From assembly GCA_963693305.1 (NCBI GenBank), contig OY855903.1, positions 56,882,350 through 56,946,349 of the forward strand: a stretch of DNA of 64,000 nucleotides, in the 5' to 3' direction. This document shows, one piece after another, positions 12,362 through 32,140 of the stretch. Origin of the DNA: Meandrina meandrites (Eukaryota > Cnidaria > Anthozoa > Scleractinia > Meandrinidae). Every line of letters starts with the position of its first letter. Position 1 is the stretch's first letter. The notes under the pieces were generated by a model. That model ran no database searches, had not been told where the DNA came from, and saw only the letters and a program-made list of their open reading frames with translations. Made by a program: the position numbers and the translations under genes.

Positions 12362-13064
12362 TTAACTTGGCAAATACACAATCTTCGATAAAATCTTCGT
12401 CAAAATGGTCCTTTTACACAGTTCAAATCGGCAACTTTAATCGAAAGTCTGCTTGGAAATCGATAACTGATCAAACAAAGTTTTCGAAGTTATCGAGATT
12501 CAGAAAGGCTTGTTGTTTGGCTCGTTGCGAAGGTGCCTGTCAATGGCGGCTCGAATTGAGGTGAGTGTTACCGTGTTCTAATATGACCTGTCTTGTTTTC
12601 TTGCGGAGATATAAAACTTCAATTTTTCTTTTTCTATTTCCTCCATTTCGGTGAGAAATTCGTTCTGTCAGGCAAACCAGTCTACAAAAATACTCGTAAT
12701 GAGACAAATTGTAGTCGTGAAGATTAATTGCTGCCTATTTAGCGATAGGTCGAACTGATCTCGATAAACAAACTGAAAAACACTTGTTTGCAAAACATGA
12801 CTTCTTCACTTATCTTTAAAAACTTTTAGGCCAGAGTTCGTTACCTTCTTGGTGTTTTCTGGCTCGCTGTCGTCTTTTATTTGCACTATTTTTGATTCCG
12901 AAATGCTAGCGAAACGTGAGTTTACGCCGGCCATTTTGTTTCTGTTTTATGGGATAATGCATTATCCACTCGCTAGCGAGTGAATAATGCGGCATTAGCC
13001 CGAGATAGCGAACCAATCAGATTGCTGGAATAGCCAAGATCACTGAGTGTGTATATTTAACAAT

Positions 13065-13172
13065 TATTCCATGAGCCGGCGTTGGATACGAGGTGGTAAA
13101 TAGCCAACGAGGCGCGAAGCGCCGAGTTGGCTATAACCACTCGTATCCAACAAGGGCGAATGGAATAATTGT
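13065..13172. repeat. cruciform palindrome C
   Basis: About 105-bp inverted repeat, outer ends CAATTATTCCA / GGAATAATTG, centre AACGAGGCGCGAAGCGCCGAGTT, with stems GTTGGATACGAG / CTCGTATCCAAC. A close relative lies at 48,441-48,553. Confidence 0.85.
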
Positions 13173-15052
13173 TTTATTAAATTCTTCTTTGGTATAAATC
13201 AACTGGACATTTCATTTTGATGTAAACGAAGTGATAGTATGAGGAGGCGGGAAAATTTGTGGCGCGGTGTTCACTTTTTGAGTTGAATGAAACTCGCGAG
13301 GAAAGCGAGCGAGAGAGTTTTCTTCTGAAGATTTTCCTCGGAAAATCTCCTCGTAAATCGTCTTTTCATCCTGGAAAATTGTGACAACAATTAAGATTTA
13401 CGGGAAGATCCGAAGCAATAGCTTTTCTGGAAATTATACGCCTTGTGCAAGACGAGCGAAGCAAGTGTTTACATATTGTACTTGTTTACGGCTCCACGGC
13501 TGTCATCAAGACTACTACATTATGCTGAAACGAAATTGCACTCAGATTCGATGAAGTTTATTGAAGTATAAAAGGACAAGATCAAGATTGAAAGGTAACA
13601 AACTTAACTGAAGTGCTCAGCCACATTTACGTCTAACACTGAATGAAATTGTGTCAGTTTTCTGGTCTTCCCGTAAATTATTTTCTGCTTTTCTTCTTCG
13701 TTCAGTCACTCTTGTTGTACATTTACAAGTATTTTTAATTAAACATTTCGCATCAGTTTTACGTAGTTGAGTCAACTATGGCATTTTGTGGTATTTGTGT
13801 AGTTTTAGGGAAGGCACTGTCGATTATTTCTTGTATAAGCTTATAAAACTCGCCAAATTTGCCATTTTTCTGATGGAACTTTCGCTTCCCGCAGGAAAAT
13901 TTTTAAACTGAGCGGCACTTGCCGCACTCGTTTCCCATGTAAGGTCAAACGCAGGTATAATGGCTGATAACCGAGATCTAGTGAACCAATCAGAAAGCTA
14001 GAATTGCATTATCCGAGGTTGAGAATTTAATAAACTAATATATACCAAACCAGTGAATAGTGCTTTTCGCGCGCGCTGATTGGCTAGCTCGGAGGTGAAT
14101 AGCAAGTACTATTCACCTCCGAGCAAAGTAAGATGACTTCTACGAGTAACTTCGGTTAAAAAAGCGGGTTTTGATCTATAAAAGAAGCCGCTGTACTTTA
14201 ATGTGTTGTCAACTGTACCAGGTCAGAACAATACTAGGTTTAGCGATACGTAGCAATGTTTATTTAAAATGTTTTAAGCGTTTCCTCCACAAAACGATTG
14301 ATAAAATGTGGTACAAAATATTTTGTTTACCTTCGCCGCGTACACGTACGCAAAATTAAAACGTTTAAGTCTGAATTTTTTCCAAATATACACCGTCCAA
14401 CTAAGAAAATTAAGTACATTTCTTACCTGTATCTCAGTTTTAAAGCCAGTAAATCCTTGCAGTTGTTTTGGTCGTGCTATAAACGATTTTGGCAAGTTGT
14501 TTTCGGCTCGGCCATATAAAGTCACGCTGGAGACTAAAATATTAAGGTTTGCACCGAAGATCAACTTCAATTGTGAATTGCTGTGGTTTTTCACTCCTCT
14601 TCCGATGAATCTCCTCCAGTCAACTAGCTTAGCGGCCGTATTAAACTTCGATCAAATCCAGTCCACGTATTATATTCTTGACATTCGCGGTCGTTCGCAG
14701 CATCTTGTCAACATAATTCAATAAACAGTTTTTGCAGCACGTTTCATGACTTCACGGACGTTTCCCAGGCTATAGTGACCGGCACAGGTTGTATTCACGA
14801 GTAAATAAAGACTTGTGTTCTTCAGAAGTGAAAATAAAGTAAAGAATTCCACTTGAAATCGTCCAAATCCATTCAACAAACGAAACACAGTTGCAAATTT
14901 ATTTCGGTCGATCGCCTGTGTAGTGTTGTCATGTGACTTTTCCCGCGCTGTCGTCTTTTCATGTGCGCAGTGTTCAGTCCTTTGAATTGCTATCTTTCAC
15001 GGTAAAAGTTTTAATTTTAGGCCGGCTATTCAACTGGTTTGGTATATACTAA

Positions 15053-15159
15053 AACAATTATTCACCTCAGTGTCGGTGAAAAGCGACGGATATTTACCTC
15101 GCCGCTTCGCGGCTCGGTAAATATCCACCGCTATTCACCTCCACTTCGGTGAATAATTG
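15053..15159. repeat. cruciform palindrome A, right arm copy
   Basis: Reverse-orientation copy of 9,541-9,649 with a few substitutions (GCGACGGATATTTACC in one stem, ATATCCACCGC in the other, so one pair is now mismatched). It abuts the GBP pseudogene exon at 15,174. Confidence 0.8.
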
Positions 15160-15173
15160 TTAAATAACCTTAC

Positions 15174-15296
15174 CTCAAGTTTGATCCTTTCTTGCTCTTG
15201 GTAGGCTTTGGCTGCCATTTCTCGACTGAGATTTTCGTCGAAATCCTTCAACTGCCGCAGGACACCCAAGTATTGCTGCATTTCTTTCATCAGTTC
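15174..15296 (-). pseudogene. GBP coiled-coil exon (41 codons), pseudogene copy
   Basis: Matches the intact exon 49,626-49,748 almost base for base: opens ELMKEMQQYLGVLRQLKDF, ends QEQERIKLE, with TTAG acceptor and GTAAG-type donor. Flanking intron to about 15,777 also aligns with the intact copy. Confidence 0.88.
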
Positions 15297-15623
15297 CTAA
15301 GAAAACGAGAAGAAAAAGCTGATATATCATTGAGCCAACACCTCGTAACGATAGTTTAACTCGATGTGTTGATGTGTATATCTATCGTAAAAATCACGAA
15401 AACGCCAGTGAAAATAGGCCGTAACGTTACGCTACAACCATTTGAAACAAGAGTTGAAACACGAATGCTTTAGATGGCCGGATTAAGCATTTTAACAATT
15501 TTGCATTGTGTTCTCTCCTCCTTTCCTCTCGCTAAATTTCGGGATAACATTCAAACCTTTGTGCGACAGGTTTGAGGGTCATAATTTCCTTTATGTATTT
15601 GTATTGTATGAAGTAAATCGTAA

Positions 15624-15626
<3 letters not shown>

Positions 15627-15698
<72 letters not shown>

Positions 15699-15699
15699 A
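15627..15699. repeat. (AAAT)n microsatellite
   Basis: About 18 uninterrupted AAAT units inside the pseudogene intron; absent from the paralogous intron. Confidence 0.95.
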
Positions 15700-15799
15700 A
15701 TTATTTGTTTATTGTTCAATTTGGAAGTATTTCAAGCATTTTGGAAATAGTCGTAGGACATGCCTTCGTATCAAACATGCCTTTGTTCATTCTCGTCCC

Positions 15800-16062
15800 C
15801 ATAGCCCTTTTCGCTTCTCTTAGCCGGCGGGGCCTTGGCACGAGAAACGAAGGGCTCTGGGGACACAGGATTTCCAGTCCAAGATTCTAGGACTTCCGGT
15901 CTTCATGTATGCTGTCGTGATGTTTCTAAAGACTCTGTGGGACAGTCATGGCGGTTTTTACTTCCGCTCAAGATTTCTTTGTTTCAAACAGCCAATCAAA
16001 AAAGTTCGAATTAATTCAAAAATCCTTTGTCCCCAGAGTCCTTCGTTTCTCGTGCCAAGGTC
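15800..16062. mobile_element. fold-back element replacing two GBP exons
   Basis: Inverted pair TGGCACGAGAAACGAAGGGC (about 15,836) and its complement (to about 16,057), with TCTGGGGACA / TGTCCCCAGA next to them. It lies exactly where the pseudogene lacks the exons equivalent to 51,874-52,128 and 52,496-52,791, so it may mark the deletion joint. Confidence 0.6.
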
Positions 16063-16232
16063 CCAGCCTACAGTCTGAGTGGCAGATCCCCTTAGCGAGC
16101 ACTCAGCTTGGTGCAGCTGCAGTTAAGTCAGTGCGTTGACCACTATAAACAGCATTTACTTTTGAATTTTATTCTTGTCACATGTCGCTTCACGTCAAAA
16201 TGGTCTTCAAGCGCATCACACGCAGCGTTATG

Positions 16233-16790
16233 TTATTCACCTTCACCGGTGACTATTTCTCCATCGTTAAAGCTGTGGTTAGCAACCAGCGTGGTTCTCA
16301 GTAATTTCTTGAATTGTTCTATTCCAGAGAGAAATTCAGGGTTCATCTGACTTCTGTTCCTGTTGATGTTTTTCAGCGCTTCTTCATTAACTGCGAGTGG
16401 AGGTAGTTTGAATGCGTGGAAGCCAGGAGAGAAACTAAAAATACTTTCAGCTACGAACTTCCTGATTCTATCACACATGTAAAGCTCGCGAATAAGGGAT
16501 GCAACTCTACAAATTAAGAAGGACTTGATAAACAGCAGTTTTTCAGATGTATTAGTCGATTGACGAAGAAAAGGAAGTGTAAAACCGACAATCTTCCGTA
16601 TTGAAGGAGCGTCTGTTGAATATACGGAAACTATAGCTTCCACCAGCTTCAAATAAAAAAGTGTAGGTTTTATATCCGTCATTTCGAGAAAATGAAGTTT
16701 AGATGAAAGAAAAATAGTGGTGGATTTTTCTGAATATTTGGATGTGGTTCTGATTTTTAATCGAAGTAAGCTCAAGCTTACATATGCCAT
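16233..16790 (-). CDS. chimeric open frame: unknown 110-residue start joined to GBP middle domain
   Basis: An uninterrupted 185-codon frame. Residues from about 112 on match the GBP middle-domain exon 53,188-53,446 (shared VAESI, FSPGFHAFKLPP, LKNINRNRSQ, KKLLRTTLVA, HSFNDGEIVTGE) and keep the GTGAAT donor. The first 110 residues, leucine- and serine-rich, have no counterpart in the intact gene, where an intron and GTPase exons stand instead. I do not recognise them. It could be an exon of another gene fused at the duplication breakpoint, or simply chance read-through. No promoter or start context is evident. Confidence 0.35.
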   Translation of the reverse strand: MAYVSLSLLRLKIRTTSKYSEKSTTIFLSSKLHFLEMTDIKPTLFYLKLVEAIVSVYSTDAPSIRKIVGFTLPFLRQSTNTSEKLLFIKSFLICRVASLIRELYMCDRIRKFVAESIFSFSPGFHAFKLPPLAVNEEALKNINRNRSQMNPEFLSGIEQFKKLLRTTLVANHSFNDGEIVTGEGE

Positions 16791-17610
16791 TGTACTTATT
16801 TTGTGATGTCCTCTTGGTAGGTTTCAGTTTGGATTTTTATACTTCAAGTCATGTCGAATATACGAATGGCGACCAACAGGTAAAAACAACAACAACGTGC
16901 ATACAATCTTGCACAAAACTGCTGAAACACTTCCCACTAATTTATGCATCACAGTTTAGTTTTCCAACCCCTCCCCTCCCCCATTTCAATGTTGTCAGTG
17001 CTGTTGTGTTGTGAAAAGAAAGCCTGGCGAACCGCACTGAACCCCAAGAAACAGCATTGAGTAGGGGAGAGGGGTAAGAAATGTTTTTACCCGCTTGCAA
17101 GTCAGGACATTTCACTTATGTCCACAGAATGTAACTCAGGTATTGTTTAACAAGTACACAATATATGACTTTTTTCTTGGTCATTTCCGTACTTCTTCAC
17201 AATTCACAGAATAATATTTAGGTGAACCTTTTATCAATGAGGACACTTCGTGATGCTTAGCTTATTAGAAAGATTTAACAGCGCAGGAGCCACGACTATT
17301 GGTGCAGCTTGACAAACTGACGCGCCACCCAAGCACTGTTAGGTCTTGTTACGCACAAAGGGCAACTCACAAATCAGATCGACTGTATAGGAACCGGACG
17401 TGTTGAGGCGGGTGTACACCTGAAGCGAGTTTTTCCGCCGCTTAACTTAGGTTCAGAATACGAATATCTCGTTCGCGTTTCCCTACAGGTAATTATTGCA
17501 CAGTCCGTAATCAAGAAGAGTAATCAATTATAAGTTGATTGGGGGCTTGAATGAAATGAAAGAAATGAGGAAGCGTTCTCAAGTCGAATTTACTCAGAAA
17601 ATAAATTTCT

Positions 17611-17690
17611 GAGCCGCCAAAGGGAGTCGAACCCATGACCTCGCAGATACCGTTTGGACTAACGGAGGACTGGTGGTGAGCAAGGTTTTA
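17611..17690 (-). repeat. tRNA-derived SINE fragment
   Basis: On the minus strand a pol III B-box-like GGTTCGACTCC (17,623-17,633) follows an anticodon-arm-like stretch. The A box is degenerate and arms do not close, so this is not a working tRNA. The neighbouring GGTGAGCAAGG also flanks the tRNA-like pair at 25,636-25,941, suggesting one SINE family. Confidence 0.4.
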
Positions 17691-17740
17691 AACTTGGTTT
17701 TTATGTGTGGTTCTTGTGTGTTAATGTTGTGTGGCTCTCG

Positions 17741-17828
17741 TCCTGCAATGACTGCAGAATATGTCGAAATGATAATAGCCAGTTCCTGCAATGACTGCGC
17801 AATATGTCGAAATGATAATAGCCAGTTC
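17741..17828. repeat. 43-bp tandem duplication
   Basis: Two near-identical units containing CCTGCAATGACTGC and GTCGAAATGATAATAGCCAG. Confidence 0.85.
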
Positions 17829-19015
17829 CAGGCCCTCAGTTGTTCTGTTTCCCAAACCGCACCAGGAAATGATTTAAAAGTGGAATGATGACTTGGATGA
17901 ACAACTGTATAAGTAAAAGCAAAAACATCAAAACAAAATGCTTTTGCTTAATTTTTTTTAAATTAAAAAAAAAATTGAGACAAACAGCCCGCAACATTCC
18001 CATCTTGTATTCCGTGACCATCATTGCGTGACTTATGCTTGTCACAGATTGAAATCACGCGAGGCAAAGCCAGGGTTAATGTTGTTGCTAAGCTGTATTC
18101 ATTTCCTTCACATGAAACCTATTGTCCAACATGCTTCAAACAAATTAAAAGCATTGTATGCAGTTCTCATGAGTGAAATATATAAGTTGAATACACTGGG
18201 GCAGAGGTTAGTAACAGAGCACCGCTTGCGCGAAATAAGCGCTTTACCATATTTGGAGGCGAGACTCTCGACTCTCTGTGGGTTGCGGAAGCTGCACTTT
18301 CGTTTCGTTGTCAGTTTAGCATGTTTTGAGGCGTGCAATCTCAGAATGTAGCGTTACCCTCGAAAGAGGAAAGAAAGATTGGTATATGAGATTGTACTCT
18401 GATCCATTATCAAGTTTGCTAATTCTTCAAGTGTGAGCGGTCCAAACAGACTCGATCAAGGTAATGCATGATCTCATAGTTTTGACTTGATTTCCACGGG
18501 AACTTAGTATTATAAATGAACGTTTTAGCCCCATTTTACTTCAGAAAGATTCTTGTAAGAATGAAGTTGATATTTAATTCGTTTCTTGGGTCAATTTGTT
18601 TTAACAGAACCGAATTTTACATCAGCGAGCCGAGGTCATCTTGCACTCAACAAATAACTTTCGCTTTCAGTTTATACACGCTGCAGATTTGCATGTAATC
18701 AGTGTTCGGATTCAAATCTCTCATGGCTTTGTTCATCAGTGTTTTATTATTGTCGAAATGTTTGTGAACGCTTTTTGTATACTTTGGTCACTTTGGTCGC
18801 ATTCTTGATCAGGAATTGTTTTGGTGTACGTACCTCTTAACTACCAATTTGTTGCTATGGAAGGTATCTTACAATCATATTTTTGGAAACCAGACTTCCT
18901 ATGGATATGCTTTTTGCACAACTTTGTTTAATTAAAGAGTCCTTGAAGTGTTTCAAATCGAGGCCATGACAAGTTACATGACCTGAGAATAGAAAAAATG
19001 AACGTCCACATATTA

Positions 19016-19659
19016 ATGCATCTATCAATGTTAAGCCTGTGGGGGGAGGGACCCTGGGCATATGTGGGGCATTTGACTTTTTCAGAAGAATTGTTGGGCA
19101 AATCCCTACCATGGGGCCCCAAAATTGGGTCAAATCAGATCAAATATCCCCACCTTGGGGAAGTAATATCCATTAAGTTCATAGTAGTTTTTGTGTATAT
19201 TTTACAAATCATTGATATCAATTGCCAAGCTTTTTTTATTAATTCCTTTGATGCTTTGTGAATTCTGAGGAAAATAATCAATAAATCTAGCATTTAAAGT
19301 GATAAAATCAAATGTAATTGTCTCAATCTTTATTCTTACAGAAACAATGCGAGCTGTATACCATGTTAAGCTATACAAATCTTGCATTTCAAATGATACA
19401 ATCAGATATTATTTTTTCAATGTAATACAAATATAGAATGTACCTTGTTGGGCTATGTGAATCTAGCATGCAGACAAGGATGTGAGACGATGTGACTAGG
19501 TCCCATTCCTCTGCACAAAAAAAGCAAACATCCCCACCCTTGGGCCCAAATTCTAAGTCAAATTCCTGAGGGTGGGGAATGAAGGCAAGAGAGGTCAAAT
19601 GCCCTACATATGCCCAGGCCCCCCCCCCCCCAACACTGGCTTAACATTGATAGATGCAT
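19016..19659. mobile_element. 644-bp G/C-tract MITE with ATGCATC ends
   Basis: Ends ATGCATCTATCAATGTTAAG and its inverted copy, inward G-run / C-run, interior GGGGCATTTGAC and CAAATGCCC blocks. Nested in an older element. Related to 3,779-4,278 by terminal hexamer and layout. Confidence 0.8.
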
Positions 19660-19809
19660 AAATGCCAAATTGCTTTTATGATATTTGCATTATTACAACA
19701 GTTATGATGTACATGTAATAAACACCGATTATTTCCAGACTTTCTTCAGTATGTTCATTTTTTTTACGTGTAAATGAAAATTCCATACGTAGGATTATAG
19801 AGATCGGAA

Positions 19810-19960
19810 GGCTCTGTTACTGCAATGATTCGACTTAGTGCCCTTCTTCCAATAAGCGCCCTCTTCTGAATAAACACTCCCCTTCGAATGCATTTCTGTC
19901 AATAAGCGCCCCTGTTCCACTAAGCGCCCCCATTCTAATAAGCGCCCCTATTCCCCATTC
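19810..19960. repeat. AATAAGCGCCC repeat block (MITE fragment)
   Basis: Begins TGCAATGATTCGACTTAG and holds several AATAAGCGCCC / CTAAGCGCCC units. Resembles one end of the element at 24,703-25,141 (ATTTAGCGCC-type end, repeated ACTTATTGGAAC-like blocks). Confidence 0.5.
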
Positions 19961-20937
19961 TTGACACTGAAGTCATTGACTTCGAATAGATAAACTCATG
20001 AACATGCACCGTACTGTACATGTAAATTTGTCAATTTTTTTCAAAGCAGGTGTTACTCCCTCTAAAAGATTCACCATTTAGCAGTACAAAATGCTGCATT
20101 GGCTTGCCACCAAAAATCATCTTCAGCAATCCCTTAGCAACTGCAAGAGATCTGTAGATAAGAAGGACCCCCCTTTAAATGTTAATATGCTCCTAATTTT
20201 GAGTCCAAATTTTATGTAGGCATCTGCGGTGGCCATCCTACAGGAGCAGCTCCCTGTGCACCCCAGGGGCACCTCACTGGCATCAGGTAGGACAGATAAA
20301 ATTATTGGCAGGAACAAAACATTTGCACCTGAGATCTAGATAGCAATAGAGCACTTTTTGCCAATTAAATGTTGATTTGGTCAGAGTGCGTTACTTTCAC
20401 TGAGGCATGAGTGGGCAGGAGGTCAACTCACAGATTATATTTCTACATTTGAATATGACTGTTATAAAAGGATTCATGGTCAATATAATGGGGGTGGTAT
20501 GTACACTCTGATCAATAATAATATTATTGGAAAAAAACTATTTTTATCATTGCTATGACCTGTATATGTTATTATTAAAATTGCATATTTTGGTCTGAAA
20601 CAGGGAAACGCGCCACATGTACACCCGCATCACACAAATTTGTTGGAAGCACCTACCCAATAATTGCCATAACCAACTGATGATATACATGTAAAATTTC
20701 TAATAACATCATAACAATTTTGCATTTGGGGTTTCTTTTTTTTCTAAAAGTCTGAACCTTGCTATTATGTTCATAAAAAATAACCCCAAACACATTAAAA
20801 AATTGACCTGCAAAGCTTAGTGCCATCTTCAATGTACTGAATTCTTATCAATGTTGTTTTTTTTATTTTGTTCTTTGCAGTTTACTTGACTTCCAATCCA
20901 TCAGCTTCCATGTGTAACTAACTGGACCAGTGACCAG

Positions 20938-21049
20938 GGTGGATAATGCTATCTACCAGATAAATCACTATCCAGTGGATAAATATTGACAAGACAAACT
21001 ACTCTATCCACTGGATGGTGATTTGTCAGGTGGATAGCATCATTCATCC
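20938..21049. repeat. 112-bp imperfect palindrome (GGTGGATA family)
   Basis: GGTGGATAATGCTATC...CTATCCAGTGGATAAA faces its inverted counterpart ending GGTGGATAGCATCATTCATCC-like. A fold-back MITE; no duplication resolved. Confidence 0.65.
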
Positions 21050-21260
21050 TTTTCAAACAACTCAGGGGCCTGTTGACTGCTGTTGAAATCTTATACCATG
21101 TATGAACCTGCCGAGTCAGTCAGCACCTGTTAAGGTGAGGTACTCTTCATCAGCCCAATCAGTACTTACAATAATTCTGTACCATGCAGTTAAATATAAG
21201 CTCTTTTAATAATTTTAATGTTGCCAAATAATAATAAACAATATTAATATTTTATTATTT

Positions 21261-21345
21261 CATCTTGATTTGGAAAAACCTAATTTGCATTTACTTTCTA
21301 CACAGTAGCAAGTAAATGCAAATTAGGTTTTTCCAAATCAAGATG
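21261..21345. repeat. perfect 36-bp stem with 13-nt loop
   Basis: 21,261-21,296 and 21,310-21,345 are exact reverse complements (36 of 36), with loop TCTACACAGTAGC, itself partly self-complementary. Each arm carries the octamer ATTTGCAT or its complement. Could be a very small MITE or a structured-RNA precursor; nothing else supports expression. Confidence 0.9.
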
Positions 21346-22531
21346 ATGTTTAGTAATACTTTCTTGGCTTCGACGTTCAAAATCTCTCAGAAATTTTATT
21401 ATTTGTTTATAAGGTAAGCAAAATTATAATTATTGTTTTTCAGTTGAAGACTGGATGCCTTTTAGCAAAAATTAAATTGAGTTAGACATACTTATGCATG
21501 AGAATAGTGACATTAAATATTATTTTTTTGTGTTCTTTAATTTCTGCTTTAGGCATCACTTAAGAACCAAGCTGTTACTGAGTACATGCAAAGACATGCA
21601 TGTGCAATAATTTTCAATTATTGTAAATAGTGGTGAGTATTGCTACCTCTTCCATCACTTGCACTTTTTAATAGTCGATCCATGAGGTACATGACTGTAC
21701 ATGTGAGGCTGGCGTGGTTGTCTTGGTGTGCTGGGCCCAATCCCGTTTGAGTGGTCTGGGCTCTTTAACCACTGGCTGGGGTCATACAGTAATTTTGTGT
21801 GTTTCTTATGTTTTTGGACAAGACACTTAAACTCTCACACTGGATTTTTTACAGGATCTTTTTTCAGTGTCTGGTATAGTAGAAATATACTCTTTCATGT
21901 ACTTGCTTTCATGCCACAAAACCAAAGTAAAGCAACACCAGTATGGGTCACTTATAAACCTCAAATACAGATTTAATTAACTTATTTATTGTACAGTGGT
22001 ATCCTGAATTTCTGAACCCTTGATTTCTTCAACCTCCCAAACAGTAGCTGTTTGTAATATGGCTTTATTTATATTGTGTTGACTGGGAATCCTGATTTCT
22101 CGAACTCTTGACCTCTTGTACCTCTTGAAAGTTGTTTTCCTTCCCATACAGCAAGTCAAACACTGCAATTTTACCCCAATTTCTCCAACTCCCTGATTTC
22201 TCATTTACCAATTTGCGTGACAGTCGGAATTGAAACAACTGCGGAACTGTTTCCAAGATTTTCTGTCAAACAAAGTTTGAAATAACGTTTCACGTATTGA
22301 GTAATCATGAAGTTTAACTGGTGATAAATAAATTATATGCTGACATAAGACTACAGAAACTCGGTTGAATTTAACTTTAAATATTACACAACAAAGACAT
22401 TTTGAGTTTGGGTTTGGAAACAGAATGAAACTTATAACTTGAACAAAAATTAACATTTAACAACTGTGATATTTCACCATCACTTTCCTTTCTTAGTTCA
22501 TGTTCTTTGTTGAAGTTTGTGCTACTACATA

Positions 22532-23349
22532 CGGTGGAACCCCGTTAATATGGACACCAAGGGGACAGGCCAAATTGTCCGTATTAATGGGGTGTTCGTA
22601 TTGGGCGGGGTCTCAGAAAAAAAGTCACGGATACATGTTTTCTCGACGCGAAGACGAAGGCAAACGTTTTTATGGCAACAAAATGTTGGTTAATTGTATT
22701 GTAACTTTAACTGATGAAAACTGTGAACTCTCTGACTAAAATTAATAGCTTTTACGAAAACCTCACAATCTAGTCATACACTCGAACTAAACTTTAATAA
22801 ACTCAGCAGTGGAATTATTTGACAATGTCACAACTTTAACCCATTTCAACAGCAACAGAACGCTTTCTATAAAGCTTCCTTTGTAACTGAAACTCGTAAC
22901 CATTCTTAGACTCTACCAACCCATTTGAAAAAGTCGGTAACTCTACTTTGCACGGAGCTTGCGACACAAGCGATTGCTGCAGCAAAAGGCAAAGAAAGTG
23001 AAAGGGTCAAACACAGGAAGTGACGCTAAAAACTTCTCTTTGTAATAAAATGGTTTTAACTCTTCGAATTCTGCCTTTATTTGACCAGGATCCAATGTCT
23101 TCAAGTTAGCAAATAATCGTGACAATGGAAATTCACAGTGCACATATAAATAGTGTCCGTAAAGCGGGGTTGACAATGTATAAGAGACATGGGACACGGA
23201 AAAGTGTCCGTTGTCCGTATTAACGCGTGTCCGTATTAAGCTGGTTTATTTCAGAGAAAATGTACGAGGTTTTCGTCGTGACCAACTAAACTGTCTGTAA
23301 TACCAGGGTGTCCGTATTAAGCGGGTGTCCGTAAAGCGGGGTTCCACTG
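22532..23349. mobile_element. 818-bp mariner/pogo-type MITE
   Basis: TA duplications at 22,530-22,531 and 23,350-23,351. Ends CGGTGGAACCCCG and CGGGGTTCCACTG, with repeated GTCCGTATTAA / GTCCGTAAAGCGGG inside. The same family as 61,164-61,708. It lies about 30 bp upstream of the first coding exon of the PNP-NLR gene, so it probably sits in a 5' UTR intron. Confidence 0.88.
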
Positions 23350-23410
23350 TAGTTGATTTGTTGAAATTTTATTTTAACAGTTGCTGTCTAGGAACATTCA
23401 GTTGATTAAA

Positions 23411-32019
<8,609 letters not shown>

Positions 32020-32140
32020 ATGGAAATATAATACTGAGTTAGGAACATTCAATATTGTTTGCAAGTTTGTCTTTTTTCGCCAAATATTTGTGAATTATTA
32101 TCAAAAAACTTTATGGAATGAATAAATTATAAGTACTTAA

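Larger units (their letters stand above)
9541..15159. mobile_element. 5.6-kb compound inverted-repeat element with TTAA duplication
   Basis: TTAA at 9,537-9,540 and 15,160-15,163 flank CAATTATTC...GAATAATTG. Arms of about 1.1 kb (9,541-10,646 and 14,040-15,159) are inverted copies including a cruciform palindrome at each outer end. The paralogous GBP intron lacks the block and reads TCAA at the equivalent place. The 3.4-kb centre carries other insertions (10,910-12,361; hairpins at 10,651 and 13,065). No transposase frame is visible. Open frames at 10,203 and 14,298-14,724 are the two arms read in opposite directions. Confidence 0.8.
1364..16452 (-). pseudogene. truncated guanylate-binding protein (GBP) pseudogene, nested with transposons
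   Basis: A partial, decayed copy of the GBP gene at 46,687-56,481. Recognisable exons, in transcript order: middle-domain exon about 16,241-16,452, coiled-coil exon 15,174-15,296 (123 bp), 16-codon exon 2,290-2,337, last exon 1,364-1,723. Splice sites of the two small exons are intact. Two middle-domain exons present in the full gene (equivalents of 51,874-52,128 and 52,496-52,791) and all GTPase exons are missing. The last exon has a one-base deletion near 1,539, an in-frame TAG at 1,473-1,475 (CAG in the intact copy) and a one-base insertion near 1,393. The CaaX tail survives only out of frame, as CNVM. Introns are swollen by elements at 2,484-9,004 and 9,541-15,159. Without the P-loop domain and with these breaks it cannot encode a GBP. 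Confidence 0.88.
16800..18820. other. non-coding spacer with SINE-like fragment
   Basis: No gene recognised. Holds a tRNA-like fragment near 17,611-17,690 and a 43-bp tandem duplication at 17,741-17,828. AT-rich otherwise. Confidence 0.5.
18825..20174. mobile_element. older relative of the 35,836 MITE, interrupted
   Basis: Two separated blocks (18,836-19,010 and 19,665-20,174) match the left and right parts of the element at 35,836-36,482 in order (AGAGTCCTT near the left; ACTTTCTTCAGTA, CATACGTAGGATTATA and AAGAAGGACCCCCC on the right). A different MITE (19,016-19,659) splits them. Confidence 0.7.
20180..22529. other. non-coding region with small inverted repeats
   Basis: No gene recognised. 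Contains the inverted repeats at 20,938-21,049 and 21,261-21,345 and otherwise AT-rich sequence. Confidence 0.5.

Noticed and set aside
10091..14724. Open frames repeating GRAIN-FGKLFSARP and KLKRFSLNFFQIY on both strands
   Set aside because: The 1.1-kb arms of the compound element read from each side; no domain recognised.
22943..23197. 84-codon minus-strand frame
   Set aside because: Inside a mariner-type MITE; no transposase motif.
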